Shown here piece by piece: positions 8,632-17,446 of a stretch of DNA of 64,000 nucleotides. Position 1 is the stretch's first letter. Each line of letters begins with the position of its first letter. The notes beneath the pieces were generated by a model. That model was not told the origin of the DNA and did not search any database. It saw nothing but the letters and a program-made list of their open reading frames with translations. The translations under genes were made by a program, and so were the position numbers. Source of the stretch: Sphingomonas sp. S2M10 (GTDB lineage Bacteria; Pseudomonadota; Alphaproteobacteria; Sphingomonadales; Sphingomonadaceae); assembly GCF_012650175.1 (NCBI RefSeq), contig NZ_JAAILI010000089.1:34661-98660 (forward strand), given 5' to 3'.

Positions 8632-9363
8632 ATGGATCGCATCGTCTACGACCGCATGGCGGCGCATGATTCCACCCATTGGTGGTACCGCGCCCGCCGC
8701 GACATCCTCGCCGACTATCTCGCCCGCTACGGCGCGGTGCCGAAGGACGCCAGGATCCTCGAGATCGGCTGCGGCACCGGGCACAATCTGCCGATGCTCG
8801 GCGCGTTCGGGGACGTGGATGCGATCGAGATCGATCCGGCGGCCCGGGATATCGCCAGCGCGCGGCTGGGCAAGCCGGTCGGTGCCTCGCCGCTGCCCGA
8901 ACTGACGGGGGTCGAACCGGCCAGCTATGATCTGGTCGCGGTGCTCGACGTGGTCGAGCATATCGAGGACGATGTGGCCGCGCTCAAGGCGATGGCCGGC
9001 GTGCTCAAGCCCGGCGGCAAGATCCTGATCACGGTGCCCGCGCACCAGTGGATGTGGAGCGCGCACGACGTGGTGAACCACCACAAGCGGCGCTACTCGA
9101 AGCGCACGCTGCTCGCGTCGCTGGAGAACGCGGGGCTGAAGTGGCGCAAGCTGCGCTGGTTCAACTCGCTGCTGTTCCCGGTCGCGGTGGCGGCGCGCTT
9201 TGCCGGCAAGCTGATGGGCAAGGACGACAGCGACGATTCGCCGCCGCCGGCCGTGCTCAACAAGACGTTCGAGACGATCTTCGGGCTGGAGCGGCATCTG
9301 CTGGGCCGGCTGCCGATGCCGCCGGGGCTGTCGATCATCGTGATCGCCGAGCCGAAGGGGTGA
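8632..9363 (+). CDS. Class I SAM-dependent methyltransferase
   Basis: A 243-residue methyltransferase. Motif I is ILEIGCGTGHNLPML (residues 40-54), the acidic residue that binds the ribose is in DAIEIDPAA, and motif II/III is DLVAVLDVVEHIEDD. The stretch HQWMWSAHDVVNHHKRRYSK resembles methyltransferases from polysaccharide and lipid-glycan clusters. A hydrophobic segment near residue 180 may touch the membrane. It starts one base after the gtrA stop, so it probably works on the same glycan or its carrier lipid; the acceptor cannot be read from sequence. Confidence 0.8.
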   Translation: MDRIVYDRMAAHDSTHWWYRARRDILADYLARYGAVPKDARILEIGCGTGHNLPMLGAFGDVDAIEIDPAARDIASARLGKPVGASPLPELTGVEPASYDLVAVLDVVEHIEDDVAALKAMAGVLKPGGKILITVPAHQWMWSAHDVVNHHKRRYSKRTLLASLENAGLKWRKLRWFNSLLFPVAVAARFAGKLMGKDDSDDSPPPAVLNKTFETIFGLERHLLGRLPMPPGLSIIVIAEPKG

Positions 9364-9387
9364 GGGCGATGCGGGAAGGGTGGGGCA

Positions 9388-9503
9388 CCCTCACCCTTCC
9401 GCCGCTTCGCGGCTCCCTCCCTCTTCCAAAGGGAGGCAGACTTTAACCGCTCTCCCTTTGGGAGAGGGAGGGGCCCATCGCGCAGCGATGGGAGGGTGAG
9501 GGG
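9388..9503. repeat. Palindromic intergenic repeat, family B copy 1
   Basis: A complex of hairpins bounded by CCCTCACCC and GGGTGAGGG, with inner motifs CCGCCGCTTCGCGG and CCCATCGCGCAGCGATGGG. The same element occurs in inverted orientation at 39531-39653. Here it lies between two convergent genes. Confidence 0.85.
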
Positions 9504-9513
9504 GTAGCCGGGG

Positions 9514-10539
9514 CTACTCCGCCGCGTCGTTGTGCCGCGCCTGTGGCGACACGCTGATCGTCCCCGAGTCCTGCTGGCGGTAGCCCAGCGAGGCATGCGC
9601 CTGCGCCGGCCCGGTGACATCGGCGATCAGGTACAGCGGCCGCCGCTTCGATTCGACATAGAGCCGGCCGAGATACTCGCCGATCATCCCCAGCACGAAC
9701 ATCTGCACCGCGCCGATCACCACGACGACCAGCATCGTCGAGGTCCAGCCCTGGATCGCATGGCCCATAGCCCAGGCGATCAGGATGTAGAGGATCAGCA
9801 GCACCGAGGCCGCCGTCAGCAGCAGCCCGACATGGCTGGCGAAGCGCAGCGGCGCGGTCGAGAAGCCGGTGATCGCGTCGAGCGCGAAGCGGATCATCTT
9901 GCCCAGCGGATATTTGGTCTCGCCCGCATGCCGCTCGGCCCGATCATAGACGAAGGGCACCTGTCGGAAGCCGATCCAGGCGACCATGCCGCGGATGAAC
10001 CGCGCCTGTTCGGGCAGCGACAGCAGCGCGTCGAGCGCGCGCCGGCTCATCAGCCGGAAGTCGCCGGTGTCGAGCGGGATCGGCGTATCGGTGATGCGAT
10101 CGAGCATGCGGTAGAACACCGCCGCGGTCGCCTTCTTGAACAGGCTCTCGCCCTCGCGCTTGCGGCGGACGGCATAGACCACGTCGGCGCCCTGCGCGGC
10201 CATGGTCGCGCGCATCTCGGTCAGCAGCTCGGGCGGGTCCTGCAGATCGGCGTCGATGATGAGGATCTGTTCGCCGGCGCACAGGTCCAGCCCGGCGGTG
10301 AGCGCGAGCTGGTGGCCATGGTTGCGCGACAGGTTGATCGCGACGAGATGCGGGTCGGCGGCGGACAGGCGCTGCATCACTTCCCAGCTGCGATCGCGCG
10401 ACCCGTCATTGACGAAAACGATCTCGTAGGAGTCGCCGACTGCCGCGCGCGCGGCGGCGCTGACGCGGCCGTGGAGCATGTCGAGACATGCTTCTTCGTT
10501 GTAGCAGGGGACGACGACGGAAAGCTGGGGACGGTTCAT
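9514..10539 (-). CDS. GtrB/ArnC-like glycosyltransferase family 2
   Basis: A 341-residue enzyme expected to move a sugar from a nucleotide donor to polyprenyl phosphate at the inner membrane. The GT2 domain has LSVVVPCYNEEACL, IVFVNDGSRDRSWEV, NLSRNHGHQLALTAGLD and the DxD-type ILIIDADLQDPPELL. GDFRLMSRRALDAL and FIRGMVAWIGFRQ are typical of the DPM1/GtrB/ArnC group. Two C-terminal membrane helices follow (LLLTAASVLLILYILIAW and MLVVVVIGAVQMFVLGMIGE). The start at 10539 puts the GT2 motif at the N-terminus as in homologues. Together with the GtrA and GT-C genes it suggests a lipid-linked sugar pathway. Confidence 0.88.
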   Translation of the reverse strand: MNRPQLSVVVPCYNEEACLDMLHGRVSAAARAAVGDSYEIVFVNDGSRDRSWEVMQRLSAADPHLVAINLSRNHGHQLALTAGLDLCAGEQILIIDADLQDPPELLTEMRATMAAQGADVVYAVRRKREGESLFKKATAAVFYRMLDRITDTPIPLDTGDFRLMSRRALDALLSLPEQARFIRGMVAWIGFRQVPFVYDRAERHAGETKYPLGKMIRFALDAITGFSTAPLRFASHVGLLLTAASVLLILYILIAWAMGHAIQGWTSTMLVVVVIGAVQMFVLGMIGEYLGRLYVESKRRPLYLIADVTGPAQAHASLGYRQQDSGTISVSPQARHNDAAE

Positions 10540-10588
10540 GATCGCCGCTCTGTAGCGCCGCCGGAACTGCGCGTCGAGCGGGTGCGCG

Positions 10589-11905
10589 TCAGGCGAACAG
10601 GCTCGAAACGAGCCAGACATTGGCCCCGCTGATCGCGACGAACAGCAGCCAGCCGATCGCCTGCAACCAAGCCGGCGCGGCGAAACGCCCCATCAGCGTG
10701 CGATCGGCGCTGAGCAGCAGCAGCGGCGCCATCGCGAAGGGCAGCCCGGCGGACAACACCACCTGGGTCAGCACCAGCAGCCGCCCGACCGCGCCGTCGC
10801 CGAGCAGCAGCACGCCGACCAGCGCCGGGATCAGCGCCAGCCCGCGCGTGATCACGCGGCGGACCCAGCAGGGGATCTTGAGGTCGAGGAATCCCTCCAG
10901 GATCACCTGGCCCGCGATGGTGCCGGTGAAGGTGGCGCTCTGGCCCGAGGCGAGCAGCGCGATGCCGAACAGCGGCGCCGCGATCGCCGCGCCGGTCGCG
11001 GGCTCGAGCAGGCGATAGGCATCCTCGATCTCGCGCACGCCGGTATTGCCGTTCGCGTGGAAGGCGGATCCGGCGACGATCAGGATCGCGGCATTGACGA
11101 AGGTCGCGGCGAGCAATGCGGCGATGATGTCGAACTGGGCATAGCGCATCGCCTCGCGCTTGGCCGGTTCGTCGGGCCCCGAGACGCGGGTCTGCACCAC
11201 CGAGCTGTGCAGGTAGAGATTGTGCGGCATCACCGTCGCGCCGAGGATGCCGATCGCGAGATAGAGCGCATGGGGATCGGCGAGGCGGGTGGCGTCCGGC
11301 ACCATGCCCGCCAGCACCGCGCCCCCGTCCGGCGGCGAAAGGAACAGCTGCACCACGAAGCAGGCGGCGACGGTGCCGACCAGCCCGAGCATGATCGCCT
11401 CCAGCTGGCGGAAGCCCTGGCCCTTCAGGCTCAGCACGATCACCACGTCCAGCGCGGTGATCAGCACGCCGATCCAGAGCGGGATGCCGAGCAGCAGCTG
11501 GAAGGCGAGCGCGCTGCCCAGCACTTCGGCGATATCGGTGGCGATGATCGCGAGTTCGGCGAACACCCACAGCGTCTTCGCCACGCCCGGCGAATAGCGA
11601 TCGCGCACCAGCCGGGCGAGGTCGCGGCCCGTGGCAATGCCCAGCCGGGCGCAGAGCGACTGCAGCAGCATCGCGGCGGCGCTGGAGGCGAGGATGATGA
11701 ACAGCAGGCCATAGCCGTAGCGCGAGCCCGCCTCGATATCGGTCGCCCAGTTGCCGGGATCGATATAGCCGACCGAGACCAGCAGGCCTGGGCCCATATA
11801 ACGCAGCAGCTTGGCGAGCGGGGGCAGGTTTGCGGGAATGCTCACCGTGCCGCGCACCTCCGAAGGACAGAAGGGGGCGGTGGCAGTGCGGGGCAGTCGG
11901 AACAT
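10589..11905 (-). CDS. mntH: NRAMP-family divalent metal transporter
   Basis: A 438-residue inner-membrane transporter with about 11 helices. The metal-binding motif of helix 1 is DPGN (SVGYIDPGNWATDI) and helix 6 has MPHN (GATVMPHNLYLHSS). Both are diagnostic of NRAMP proteins, which import Mn2+ or Fe2+ with protons. The ATG at 11905 is chosen because it precedes the short N-terminal tail; the frame is open to 11971. It is divergent from the TonB receptor gene, and the shared 165-base region may serve metal-responsive control of both. Whether manganese or iron is the main substrate cannot be told from sequence. Confidence 0.93.
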   Translation of the reverse strand: MFRLPRTATAPFCPSEVRGTVSIPANLPPLAKLLRYMGPGLLVSVGYIDPGNWATDIEAGSRYGYGLLFIILASSAAAMLLQSLCARLGIATGRDLARLVRDRYSPGVAKTLWVFAELAIIATDIAEVLGSALAFQLLLGIPLWIGVLITALDVVIVLSLKGQGFRQLEAIMLGLVGTVAACFVVQLFLSPPDGGAVLAGMVPDATRLADPHALYLAIGILGATVMPHNLYLHSSVVQTRVSGPDEPAKREAMRYAQFDIIAALLAATFVNAAILIVAGSAFHANGNTGVREIEDAYRLLEPATGAAIAAPLFGIALLASGQSATFTGTIAGQVILEGFLDLKIPCWVRRVITRGLALIPALVGVLLLGDGAVGRLLVLTQVVLSAGLPFAMAPLLLLSADRTLMGRFAAPAWLQAIGWLLFVAISGANVWLVSSLFA

Positions 11906-12002
11906 GGCGGGCTCGCGGACACGGGAAAGGCAACCGTCCTTGTGGCGCCCCGTTCCCGTCGCGGCAACCACGGGCAGGGCGCGAAATCGTTACGGAACGG
12001 AT

Positions 12003-12030
12003 TTGACAGCATCGCCTTTGCAGCTATAGC
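12003..12030 (+). promoter_or_regulatory. Sigma-70-type promoter of the TonB receptor
   Basis: TTGACA at 12003-12008, a 16-base spacer and TATAGC at 12025-12030. The -35 is a perfect match and the -10 matches at four positions. It lies 40 bases before the GTG start. Confidence 0.6.
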
Positions 12031-12032
12031 GA

Positions 12033-12058
12033 ATGCGACGCACTCGCAATCGCAATTA
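12033..12058. promoter_or_regulatory. Fur-like operator candidate
   Basis: Just after the -10 element there is a TGCGA, five bases, TCGCA inverted repeat followed by ATCGCAATTA. GCGA/TCGC-rich inverted repeats of this kind overlap promoters of iron-uptake receptors and may bind Fur; the match to a textbook Fur box is only partial. Confidence 0.35.
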
Positions 12059-12070
12059 AGGGGAGCCTTC

Positions 12071-14272
12071 GTGATCCATTCCATCGTCCGCCTGGCCGGG
12101 GCGGCGAGCCTGTTCGCCTATTTGTCCGCCGCGCCCGCCGTTGCGCAGGTCCAGCAGACGCCTGCCACCGCCGGAGAGGATGCCGCGCCCGATCCCGCGT
12201 CGATCACCGTCACCGCGACCCGGCTCGCCACCGATACGCAAAAGGTGCCGGCGACGGTCACAGTGGTGACCGACGAGAAGATGGCGGACCAGCTGGTGGG
12301 CGACGTCAAGGATCTGGTGCGGTTCGAGCCCGGCATCAGCGTACCCCGGCAGCCGGCGCGCTTCGGCGCGGCGTCGGGCACCACGGGCCGCGCGGGCAAT
12401 GAGGGCTTCGTGGTCCGCGGCATCGGCGGCAACCGCGTGCTGATCCAGGTGGACGGCGTGCGCGTGCCCGACGGGTTCACCTTCGGCGCGCAGAGCGTGG
12501 GGCGCGGCGACTATGTCGATCTCGGCCTGGTCAAATCGGTGGAGATCCTGCGCGGACCAGCGTCGGCGCTCTATGGCAGCGACGGTCTCGCCGGCGCGAT
12601 CAGCTTCACCACCGCCGATCCGGCCGATTTCCTGACCGGCGGCAAGTCGGTGGGCGGGCTGGTGCGCGCGGGCTACCAATCGTCCGACCAGGAATGGAGC
12701 GAGACCGGCATCTTGGCGGGCAGGTCGGGCGACTGGTCGGCGATGATTGCCTATACCCGCCGCGACTTTTCCGAGCTGGACAACAAGGGCCGTGTCGGTG
12801 GTGTCGGCGCTGCGCGCACCGAACCCAACCCGCAGGACGGCGATTCCAACGCGGTGCTCGGCCGCATCGTCTATGAACCCGGCACCGGGCACAAGCTGCG
12901 GCTGACCGGGGAATATCTCGACAACCGGATGGACAGCAACGTGCTGACCAGCGTCAGCGCCAGCGTCGCCGGCACCACCGCCAACGACAAGACCAGGCGC
13001 AAGCGCGCGGCGTTCGACTGGACCTGGTCCGGCCAGGGCGCGATCCAGCGCACCCGGCTGAGCCTCTACTGGCAGCAGGCCGAGGACAGCCAGTTCTCCG
13101 CCGAGGATCGCGTCACCCTTGCCGATCGCACCCGGCTGAACACCTTCGACAACCGCGTGTTCGGCGGATCGGGCGAGATCGTGCTCGGCTATGAGACGGG
13201 CGCGCTCCGCCACCGGCTCATCATCGGCGCCGATGCCAGCCGCACCCGGCAGGAGGGTATCCGCGACGGCACCGTGCCGCCGGCGGGCGAGACCTATCCC
13301 ACCCGCGCCTTTCCGATCACCGACTTCACGCTGGCGGGCCTGTTCGTCTCGGACGAGATCAGCCTCGGCCCGGTGACGCTGTTCCCGGCGCTGCGCTTCG
13401 ATCATTATGCGCTCGATCCGAAGCAGGATGCCGCGCTGCCTGCGTTCAACTCGGCCAGCCAGAGCGGCTCGCGCGTCTCGCCCAAGATCGGTGCGACGGT
13501 GGCGCTGGGCAGCGGGCTGAGCCTGTTCGCCAACTATGCCCAGGGCTTCAAGGCGCCCGAGCCGAGCCAGGTCAACCAGTTCTTCCAGAACCTCGCCTTC
13601 GGCTATCGCTCGGAGCCCAATCCCAATCTGCGGCCGGAAACCAGCCGCAGCGTCGAGGGCGGCATCCGCTTCGGCGGCGGCGGGGTGCGCGTGCAGCTGA
13701 CCGGCTTCCATGCCGATTACGACAATTTCATCTCGCAGGAAGTCGTCGGCGGCGCGTTCACTCCCGCCAATCCGGCGGTGTACCAGTTCATCAACCTCGA
13801 CGAGGCGCGGGTGAACGGCATCGAAGGGCGGGTGGATGCGCAGCTCGACCGCGGCTTCAGCGCCAATCTCGCCTTCGCCTATGCCGATGGCGACGTGATC
13901 CGGAACGGCGCCAGGGCGTCGCTCTCCACCGTCGACCCGGCGAAGATCGTCGGCGGGCTCGGCTATCGCGCGCCGGACGGGGCCTTCGGCGGCCAGCTGA
14001 TCGTGACGCACAGCACCCGCAAGGAGGCGAACGCCACCAGCGGCGTGTGCACCGCCGCCTGCTTCCGCCCGGACGCCTTCACCATCGTCGACGCCACCGC
14101 CTTCTTCCGGGTGACCGACGGTCTCACGCTGCGCGCGGGCGTCTTCAACCTGTTCGACAAGAAATATGCCTGGTGGAACGACGTGCGCGGCCTCGCCGCC
14201 AGCTCGACGATCACCGACGCCTACACCCAGCCGGGACGCAACGGCAGCGTCTCGATCAGCTACCGCTTCTGA
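12071..14272 (+). CDS. TonB-dependent outer-membrane receptor, heme/hemoglobin type
   Basis: A 733-residue outer-membrane receptor that starts with GTG at 12071 after a strong AAGGGGAG site. It has a signal peptide cleaved near PAVAQ, a TonB-box-like ITVTATR, a plug with GIGGNRVLIQVDGVRVPDGF and ILRGPASALYGSDGLAGA, and a barrel ending in the aromatic SISYRF. FKAP and NPNL (about residues 500-525) resemble the FRAP/NPNL pair of heme and hemoglobin receptors. The histidine usually found between these motifs in heme receptors is absent, so heme as the ligand is likely rather than certain. The DUF6607 gene follows after 17 bases. Confidence 0.85.
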   Translation: MIHSIVRLAGAASLFAYLSAAPAVAQVQQTPATAGEDAAPDPASITVTATRLATDTQKVPATVTVVTDEKMADQLVGDVKDLVRFEPGISVPRQPARFGAASGTTGRAGNEGFVVRGIGGNRVLIQVDGVRVPDGFTFGAQSVGRGDYVDLGLVKSVEILRGPASALYGSDGLAGAISFTTADPADFLTGGKSVGGLVRAGYQSSDQEWSETGILAGRSGDWSAMIAYTRRDFSELDNKGRVGGVGAARTEPNPQDGDSNAVLGRIVYEPGTGHKLRLTGEYLDNRMDSNVLTSVSASVAGTTANDKTRRKRAAFDWTWSGQGAIQRTRLSLYWQQAEDSQFSAEDRVTLADRTRLNTFDNRVFGGSGEIVLGYETGALRHRLIIGADASRTRQEGIRDGTVPPAGETYPTRAFPITDFTLAGLFVSDEISLGPVTLFPALRFDHYALDPKQDAALPAFNSASQSGSRVSPKIGATVALGSGLSLFANYAQGFKAPEPSQVNQFFQNLAFGYRSEPNPNLRPETSRSVEGGIRFGGGGVRVQLTGFHADYDNFISQEVVGGAFTPANPAVYQFINLDEARVNGIEGRVDAQLDRGFSANLAFAYADGDVIRNGARASLSTVDPAKIVGGLGYRAPDGAFGGQLIVTHSTRKEANATSGVCTAACFRPDAFTIVDATAFFRVTDGLTLRAGVFNLFDKKYAWWNDVRGLAASSTITDAYTQPGRNGSVSISYRF

Positions 14273-14289
14273 GCATCGGAGGGGACATC

Positions 14290-15273
14290 ATGACGTTTCG
14301 ACATATCGGGCTGCTTGCCCTGAGCCTGCTGGCGACGCTGCCGGCCCTTCCCGCCGCGGCGGACGGACCGGTCAAGCCGCGCAGCGCCGCCGAGGAACAG
14401 GCGTCGTTCGCGGCCGACCGGCGCGACATCCTCGCCATGGCGGGCACCTTCAAGGTCCGCTTCGACATGCAGGAAGCGACCGCCTGGCGCGCCGACTATA
14501 CGCCGATCGACCGCGCGATCTCCGGCGGGCATGAAGTGGTGCGGGTGATCGAGGATACCGGCCGCAAGATCATGCTCCAGCACCTGCTGGTGGTGGAGCA
14601 GGGCGGCAAGACCATGGTGATCAAGCATTGGCGCCAGGACTGGGAGTATGAGCCCGCGCGCGTGCTCGTCTATGCAGGGCCGAACGAATGGAAATGGGAA
14701 GCGGTGCCCGAGCCGATGCGCCGCGGCCGCTGGTCGCAGACCGTCTACCAGGTCGATGACAGCCCGCGCTATGGCGGCTGGGGGCAATGGACCACCGAGG
14801 GCGGCGTGCGCCGCTGGCGCTCCAACTGGACGTGGCGGCCGCTCGCCCGGCGCGATGCGGTGCGCGGGCCCGTCTATGACCGCTATCTCGGCATCAACCG
14901 CCACCAGCCGACCCCGAACGGCTGGGTCCATTGGCAGGACAACACCAAGATGGGGATGATCGACGGCACGCTGCAGCCGGTCGTCCAGGAATATGTGCTC
15001 AACAGCTATACCCGCTTCGACGGCTATGACGTGGAGGCGGCCGATGCCTATTGGGCCGCGACCAAGGGCTATTGGGCGGCGATCCGCGCCGAATGGGATC
15101 GCATTGCGAACGCCAAGGGCGGCATCCGTATCACCGAGGCGGCGCAGGCGGGCACGGTGGTCGCCGGCCGGCTGCTCGAAATCGCCGACGAGGTGCAGGC
15201 CGGCAAGATGCAGGAGGCCGAGGCGATCGCGCTGGCCAAAAAGCTCATGGATCAGGCGACCGGGGCCGCCTGA
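14290..15273 (+). CDS. DUF6607 exported protein
   Basis: A 327-residue protein with a signal peptide ending near PAAADG (residue 26). The mature part is rich in tryptophan and tyrosine, with IKHWRQDWEYEPARVLVYAG, GRWSQTVYQVDDSPRYGGWG and RDAVRGPVYDRYLGINRHQP, which I recognise as the uncharacterised DUF6607 family. Residues 265-327 look helical. A good ribosome site (GGAGGGGA) precedes the ATG. It lies 17 bases behind the TonB receptor and is surely cotranscribed, so a periplasmic role in handling the imported ligand is the simplest guess. No catalytic motif is evident. Confidence 0.75.
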   Translation: MTFRHIGLLALSLLATLPALPAAADGPVKPRSAAEEQASFAADRRDILAMAGTFKVRFDMQEATAWRADYTPIDRAISGGHEVVRVIEDTGRKIMLQHLLVVEQGGKTMVIKHWRQDWEYEPARVLVYAGPNEWKWEAVPEPMRRGRWSQTVYQVDDSPRYGGWGQWTTEGGVRRWRSNWTWRPLARRDAVRGPVYDRYLGINRHQPTPNGWVHWQDNTKMGMIDGTLQPVVQEYVLNSYTRFDGYDVEAADAYWAATKGYWAAIRAEWDRIANAKGGIRITEAAQAGTVVAGRLLEIADEVQAGKMQEAEAIALAKKLMDQATGAA

Positions 15274-15392
15274 TCCTGCGCGCGGGCCGGGGAGTTCGAA
15301 GGCCACCGGCCCGCGCGCGAACTATATCTTTCCGCGTAGGGCAGGGGGTGTTGCAGTCGAGGCGAGAGGGCCGCGCCCCTCCCCCAACGATC

Positions 15393-15486
15393 GTCATTCC
15401 CGCGAAGGCGGGAATCCATTGCCCTCGGCGCTGGGGGAAGGGCCGCCAATGCAGCGCGAATGGATCCCCGCCTTCGCGGGGATGAC
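15393..15486. repeat. Paired REP element, copy 2
   Basis: Left end GTCATTCCCGCGAAGGCGGG, right end CCCCGCCTTCGCGGGGATGAC with inverted orientation. The two ends are of opposite type (TTCCC left, TCCCC right). It lies between the convergent ends of the DUF6607 and DUF885 genes. Confidence 0.9.
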
Positions 15487-15538
15487 GTGATATCTTGTTC
15501 GACGCGATTACCCTGCCCAACCGGGAGAAGCTCCCGCC

Positions 15539-17344
15539 TCACGCCATCGCTTTGGCGCGCTCCTCGACCAGCCGTTCGAACATGGTGAGCGGCATCGCGC
15601 CGAGGCGGATCACCTCGTGGAACTGCTTGAGGTCGAACTTCGGCCCCGCGATCTTCTGCGCATTGGCCCGCGCCCGCGTCCAGGCGATGTGGCCGAGCTT
15701 GTAGGCACAGGCCTGGCCGGGCTGGGTGCAATAGCGCTCCACCTCGCGCTGCGAGCGGGCGCGCGGGAAGCCGGTGGTGGCGACCAGATAGTCGGTCGCC
15801 TGCTCGCGGCTCCACTGCTTGGTGTGGATGCCGGTATCCACCACCAGCCGCGCGGCGCGGAACAGGAAGGACTGGAGATAGCCGGCGCGCTCCAGGCCCC
15901 CATGATAGGCGCCGATCTCGTCGGCAAGCTGCTCCGCGTAGAGCGCCCAGCCTTCGGTATAGGCGCTGAAGAAGCCGAACTTGCGGATCAGCGGGCCTTC
16001 CGCCGCCTGCGCGGTGCTGATCTGGAGATGGTGGCCGGGCAGGCCTTCGTGGAAGGTCAGCGAGGGCAGACTGTATTTGGGCCAGTCGTGCACGCTCTTG
16101 AGGTTGATCCAGTAGATCGCCGGGCGCGAGCCATCCAGCGCGGCGCGGGTGTAATAGCCGTTCGAGGCGCCGTCCTGGATCTCCACCGGCACCGCGCGGA
16201 TCTCCAGCGGCGCCTTGTTCGGGTTGAGGAATGCCTTGGGGAGCAGCGCGGCGATTTCCTGCACGCCGGTGTTGAGCCCCGCGATCAGCGCGGTGCGGCC
16301 CTCCGCCGTACCCGGATAGAGCTGGTCGGCGCGCGCGTTGAGCGCGGACAGCCGCTCGCCGACGCTCCCCTGGGTCAGGCCCTGCGCCTTGAGCAGCGCA
16401 TCGAGCTGGGCGCTGATCTCCGCCACCTGTTCCTGGCCCATCTTGTGGACCTGATCGGGAGTGAAGCTGGTGGTGGTCCATTGCTCCAGCGCGGCGGCGT
16501 AGATCTCCTCGCCGCGCGGCACGTCCCACAGGCCGGCGGAGGTACGGCCCTTGGCGTGCAGCTGCTGGATCAGCGCAACTTGGCGATCGAGCGCGGGATA
16601 GACCTTGTCGCCGACGATCGTCGCGGCGCGGGCCTGCCAGTCGCCGGTGAGCCCCTTGGCCGTCGCGCGGCGGACGAGCGACTGGGTGAGCGTGTTCGCC
16701 GCCGGGTCGGGCTGCCGCAGCTTGGCCATCTGGGCCAGGGTGAGCTCGAGGCAAAAGCCAGGCGCGACCAACCCGCGACCCGCCGCCGCCTTCTGATCGG
16801 CGGTGTCCTGGTCGAGCACGCCGGCAAGGGCATCGAGGCGATCGAGATAGGCCTCGGCATCATCCTGGGTGACGATGGTGTGGCTGGTGTTGAGGAAGTC
16901 CGGCGTCGAGAAATAGGCGCCGCCCTGCTGGAAGATCGGGAAGGGACGGCCGACCGAGTCGATCTGGAACCTGTCCTGCGCCACCGTTGCGCTACGCAGC
17001 GAATACAGCACGACCTCGCGATCGAGCCGCGCGGCTTCGGACAGCGTCGCGGGGTCGAACGCCTCGACCTTCGCGATCGCGGCCTTGGTATCGGCAAGAT
17101 TGCGTGCCTTGGCGGCGGGGCTGCCGTCGCTGAGCTTGTGCTTGAGAGGCGCGTTGGGGCCCTTGTCGAAGCCGAGCGAGGTGGCGAATTCCGGCGAGCG
17201 CTGGATGCGCTGGGCGACGATCTGGTTGTAGACGGCGTTGATCTCGGCATCGCGGGTGCCGGCCACCGCCGCGCGCGCGGCGGCCGGGATCAGCGCGGCG
17301 AGCGCGGCGGTGCTCGACGTTGCGAGGAAGTGTCGACGGTCCAC
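15539..17344 (-). CDS. DUF885 family metallopeptidase-like protein, Tat-exported
   Basis: A 601-residue protein with the DUF885 signature FHEGLPGHHLQ (HExxxGH-type metal site, about residue 442), plus YTEGWALYAEQLADEIG and the C-terminal YKLGHIAWTRARA. The family includes bacterial zinc-dependent peptidases or hydrolases with poorly known substrates. The GTG at 17344 is preferred because GGAGGGGG precedes it and the protein then begins VDRRHFLATSSTAALAAL, a twin-arginine-like signal; an upstream ATG at 17437 would bury this. It is expected to fold before export to the periplasm. rsh lies 102 bases upstream on the same strand. Confidence 0.82.
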   Translation of the reverse strand: MDRRHFLATSSTAALAALIPAAARAAVAGTRDAEINAVYNQIVAQRIQRSPEFATSLGFDKGPNAPLKHKLSDGSPAAKARNLADTKAAIAKVEAFDPATLSEAARLDREVVLYSLRSATVAQDRFQIDSVGRPFPIFQQGGAYFSTPDFLNTSHTIVTQDDAEAYLDRLDALAGVLDQDTADQKAAAGRGLVAPGFCLELTLAQMAKLRQPDPAANTLTQSLVRRATAKGLTGDWQARAATIVGDKVYPALDRQVALIQQLHAKGRTSAGLWDVPRGEEIYAAALEQWTTTSFTPDQVHKMGQEQVAEISAQLDALLKAQGLTQGSVGERLSALNARADQLYPGTAEGRTALIAGLNTGVQEIAALLPKAFLNPNKAPLEIRAVPVEIQDGASNGYYTRAALDGSRPAIYWINLKSVHDWPKYSLPSLTFHEGLPGHHLQISTAQAAEGPLIRKFGFFSAYTEGWALYAEQLADEIGAYHGGLERAGYLQSFLFRAARLVVDTGIHTKQWSREQATDYLVATTGFPRARSQREVERYCTQPGQACAYKLGHIAWTRARANAQKIAGPKFDLKQFHEVIRLGAMPLTMFERLVEERAKAMA

Positions 17345-17446
17345 GGTGTTCCCCCTCCGATAGGTCTGATGCGGGGAGGGTAGCGCGGAATGGCGCGGGG
17401 TCCAGCCCCCTCCCTCGCCCGTGGAGGGTGGGGGCAAGAACCATCG

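Noticed and set aside
11057..12070. A 338-codon N-terminal extension of the TonB receptor frame
   Set aside because: It lies opposite mntH, lacks similarity, and the GTG at 12071 has a strong ribosome site and begins a signal peptide.
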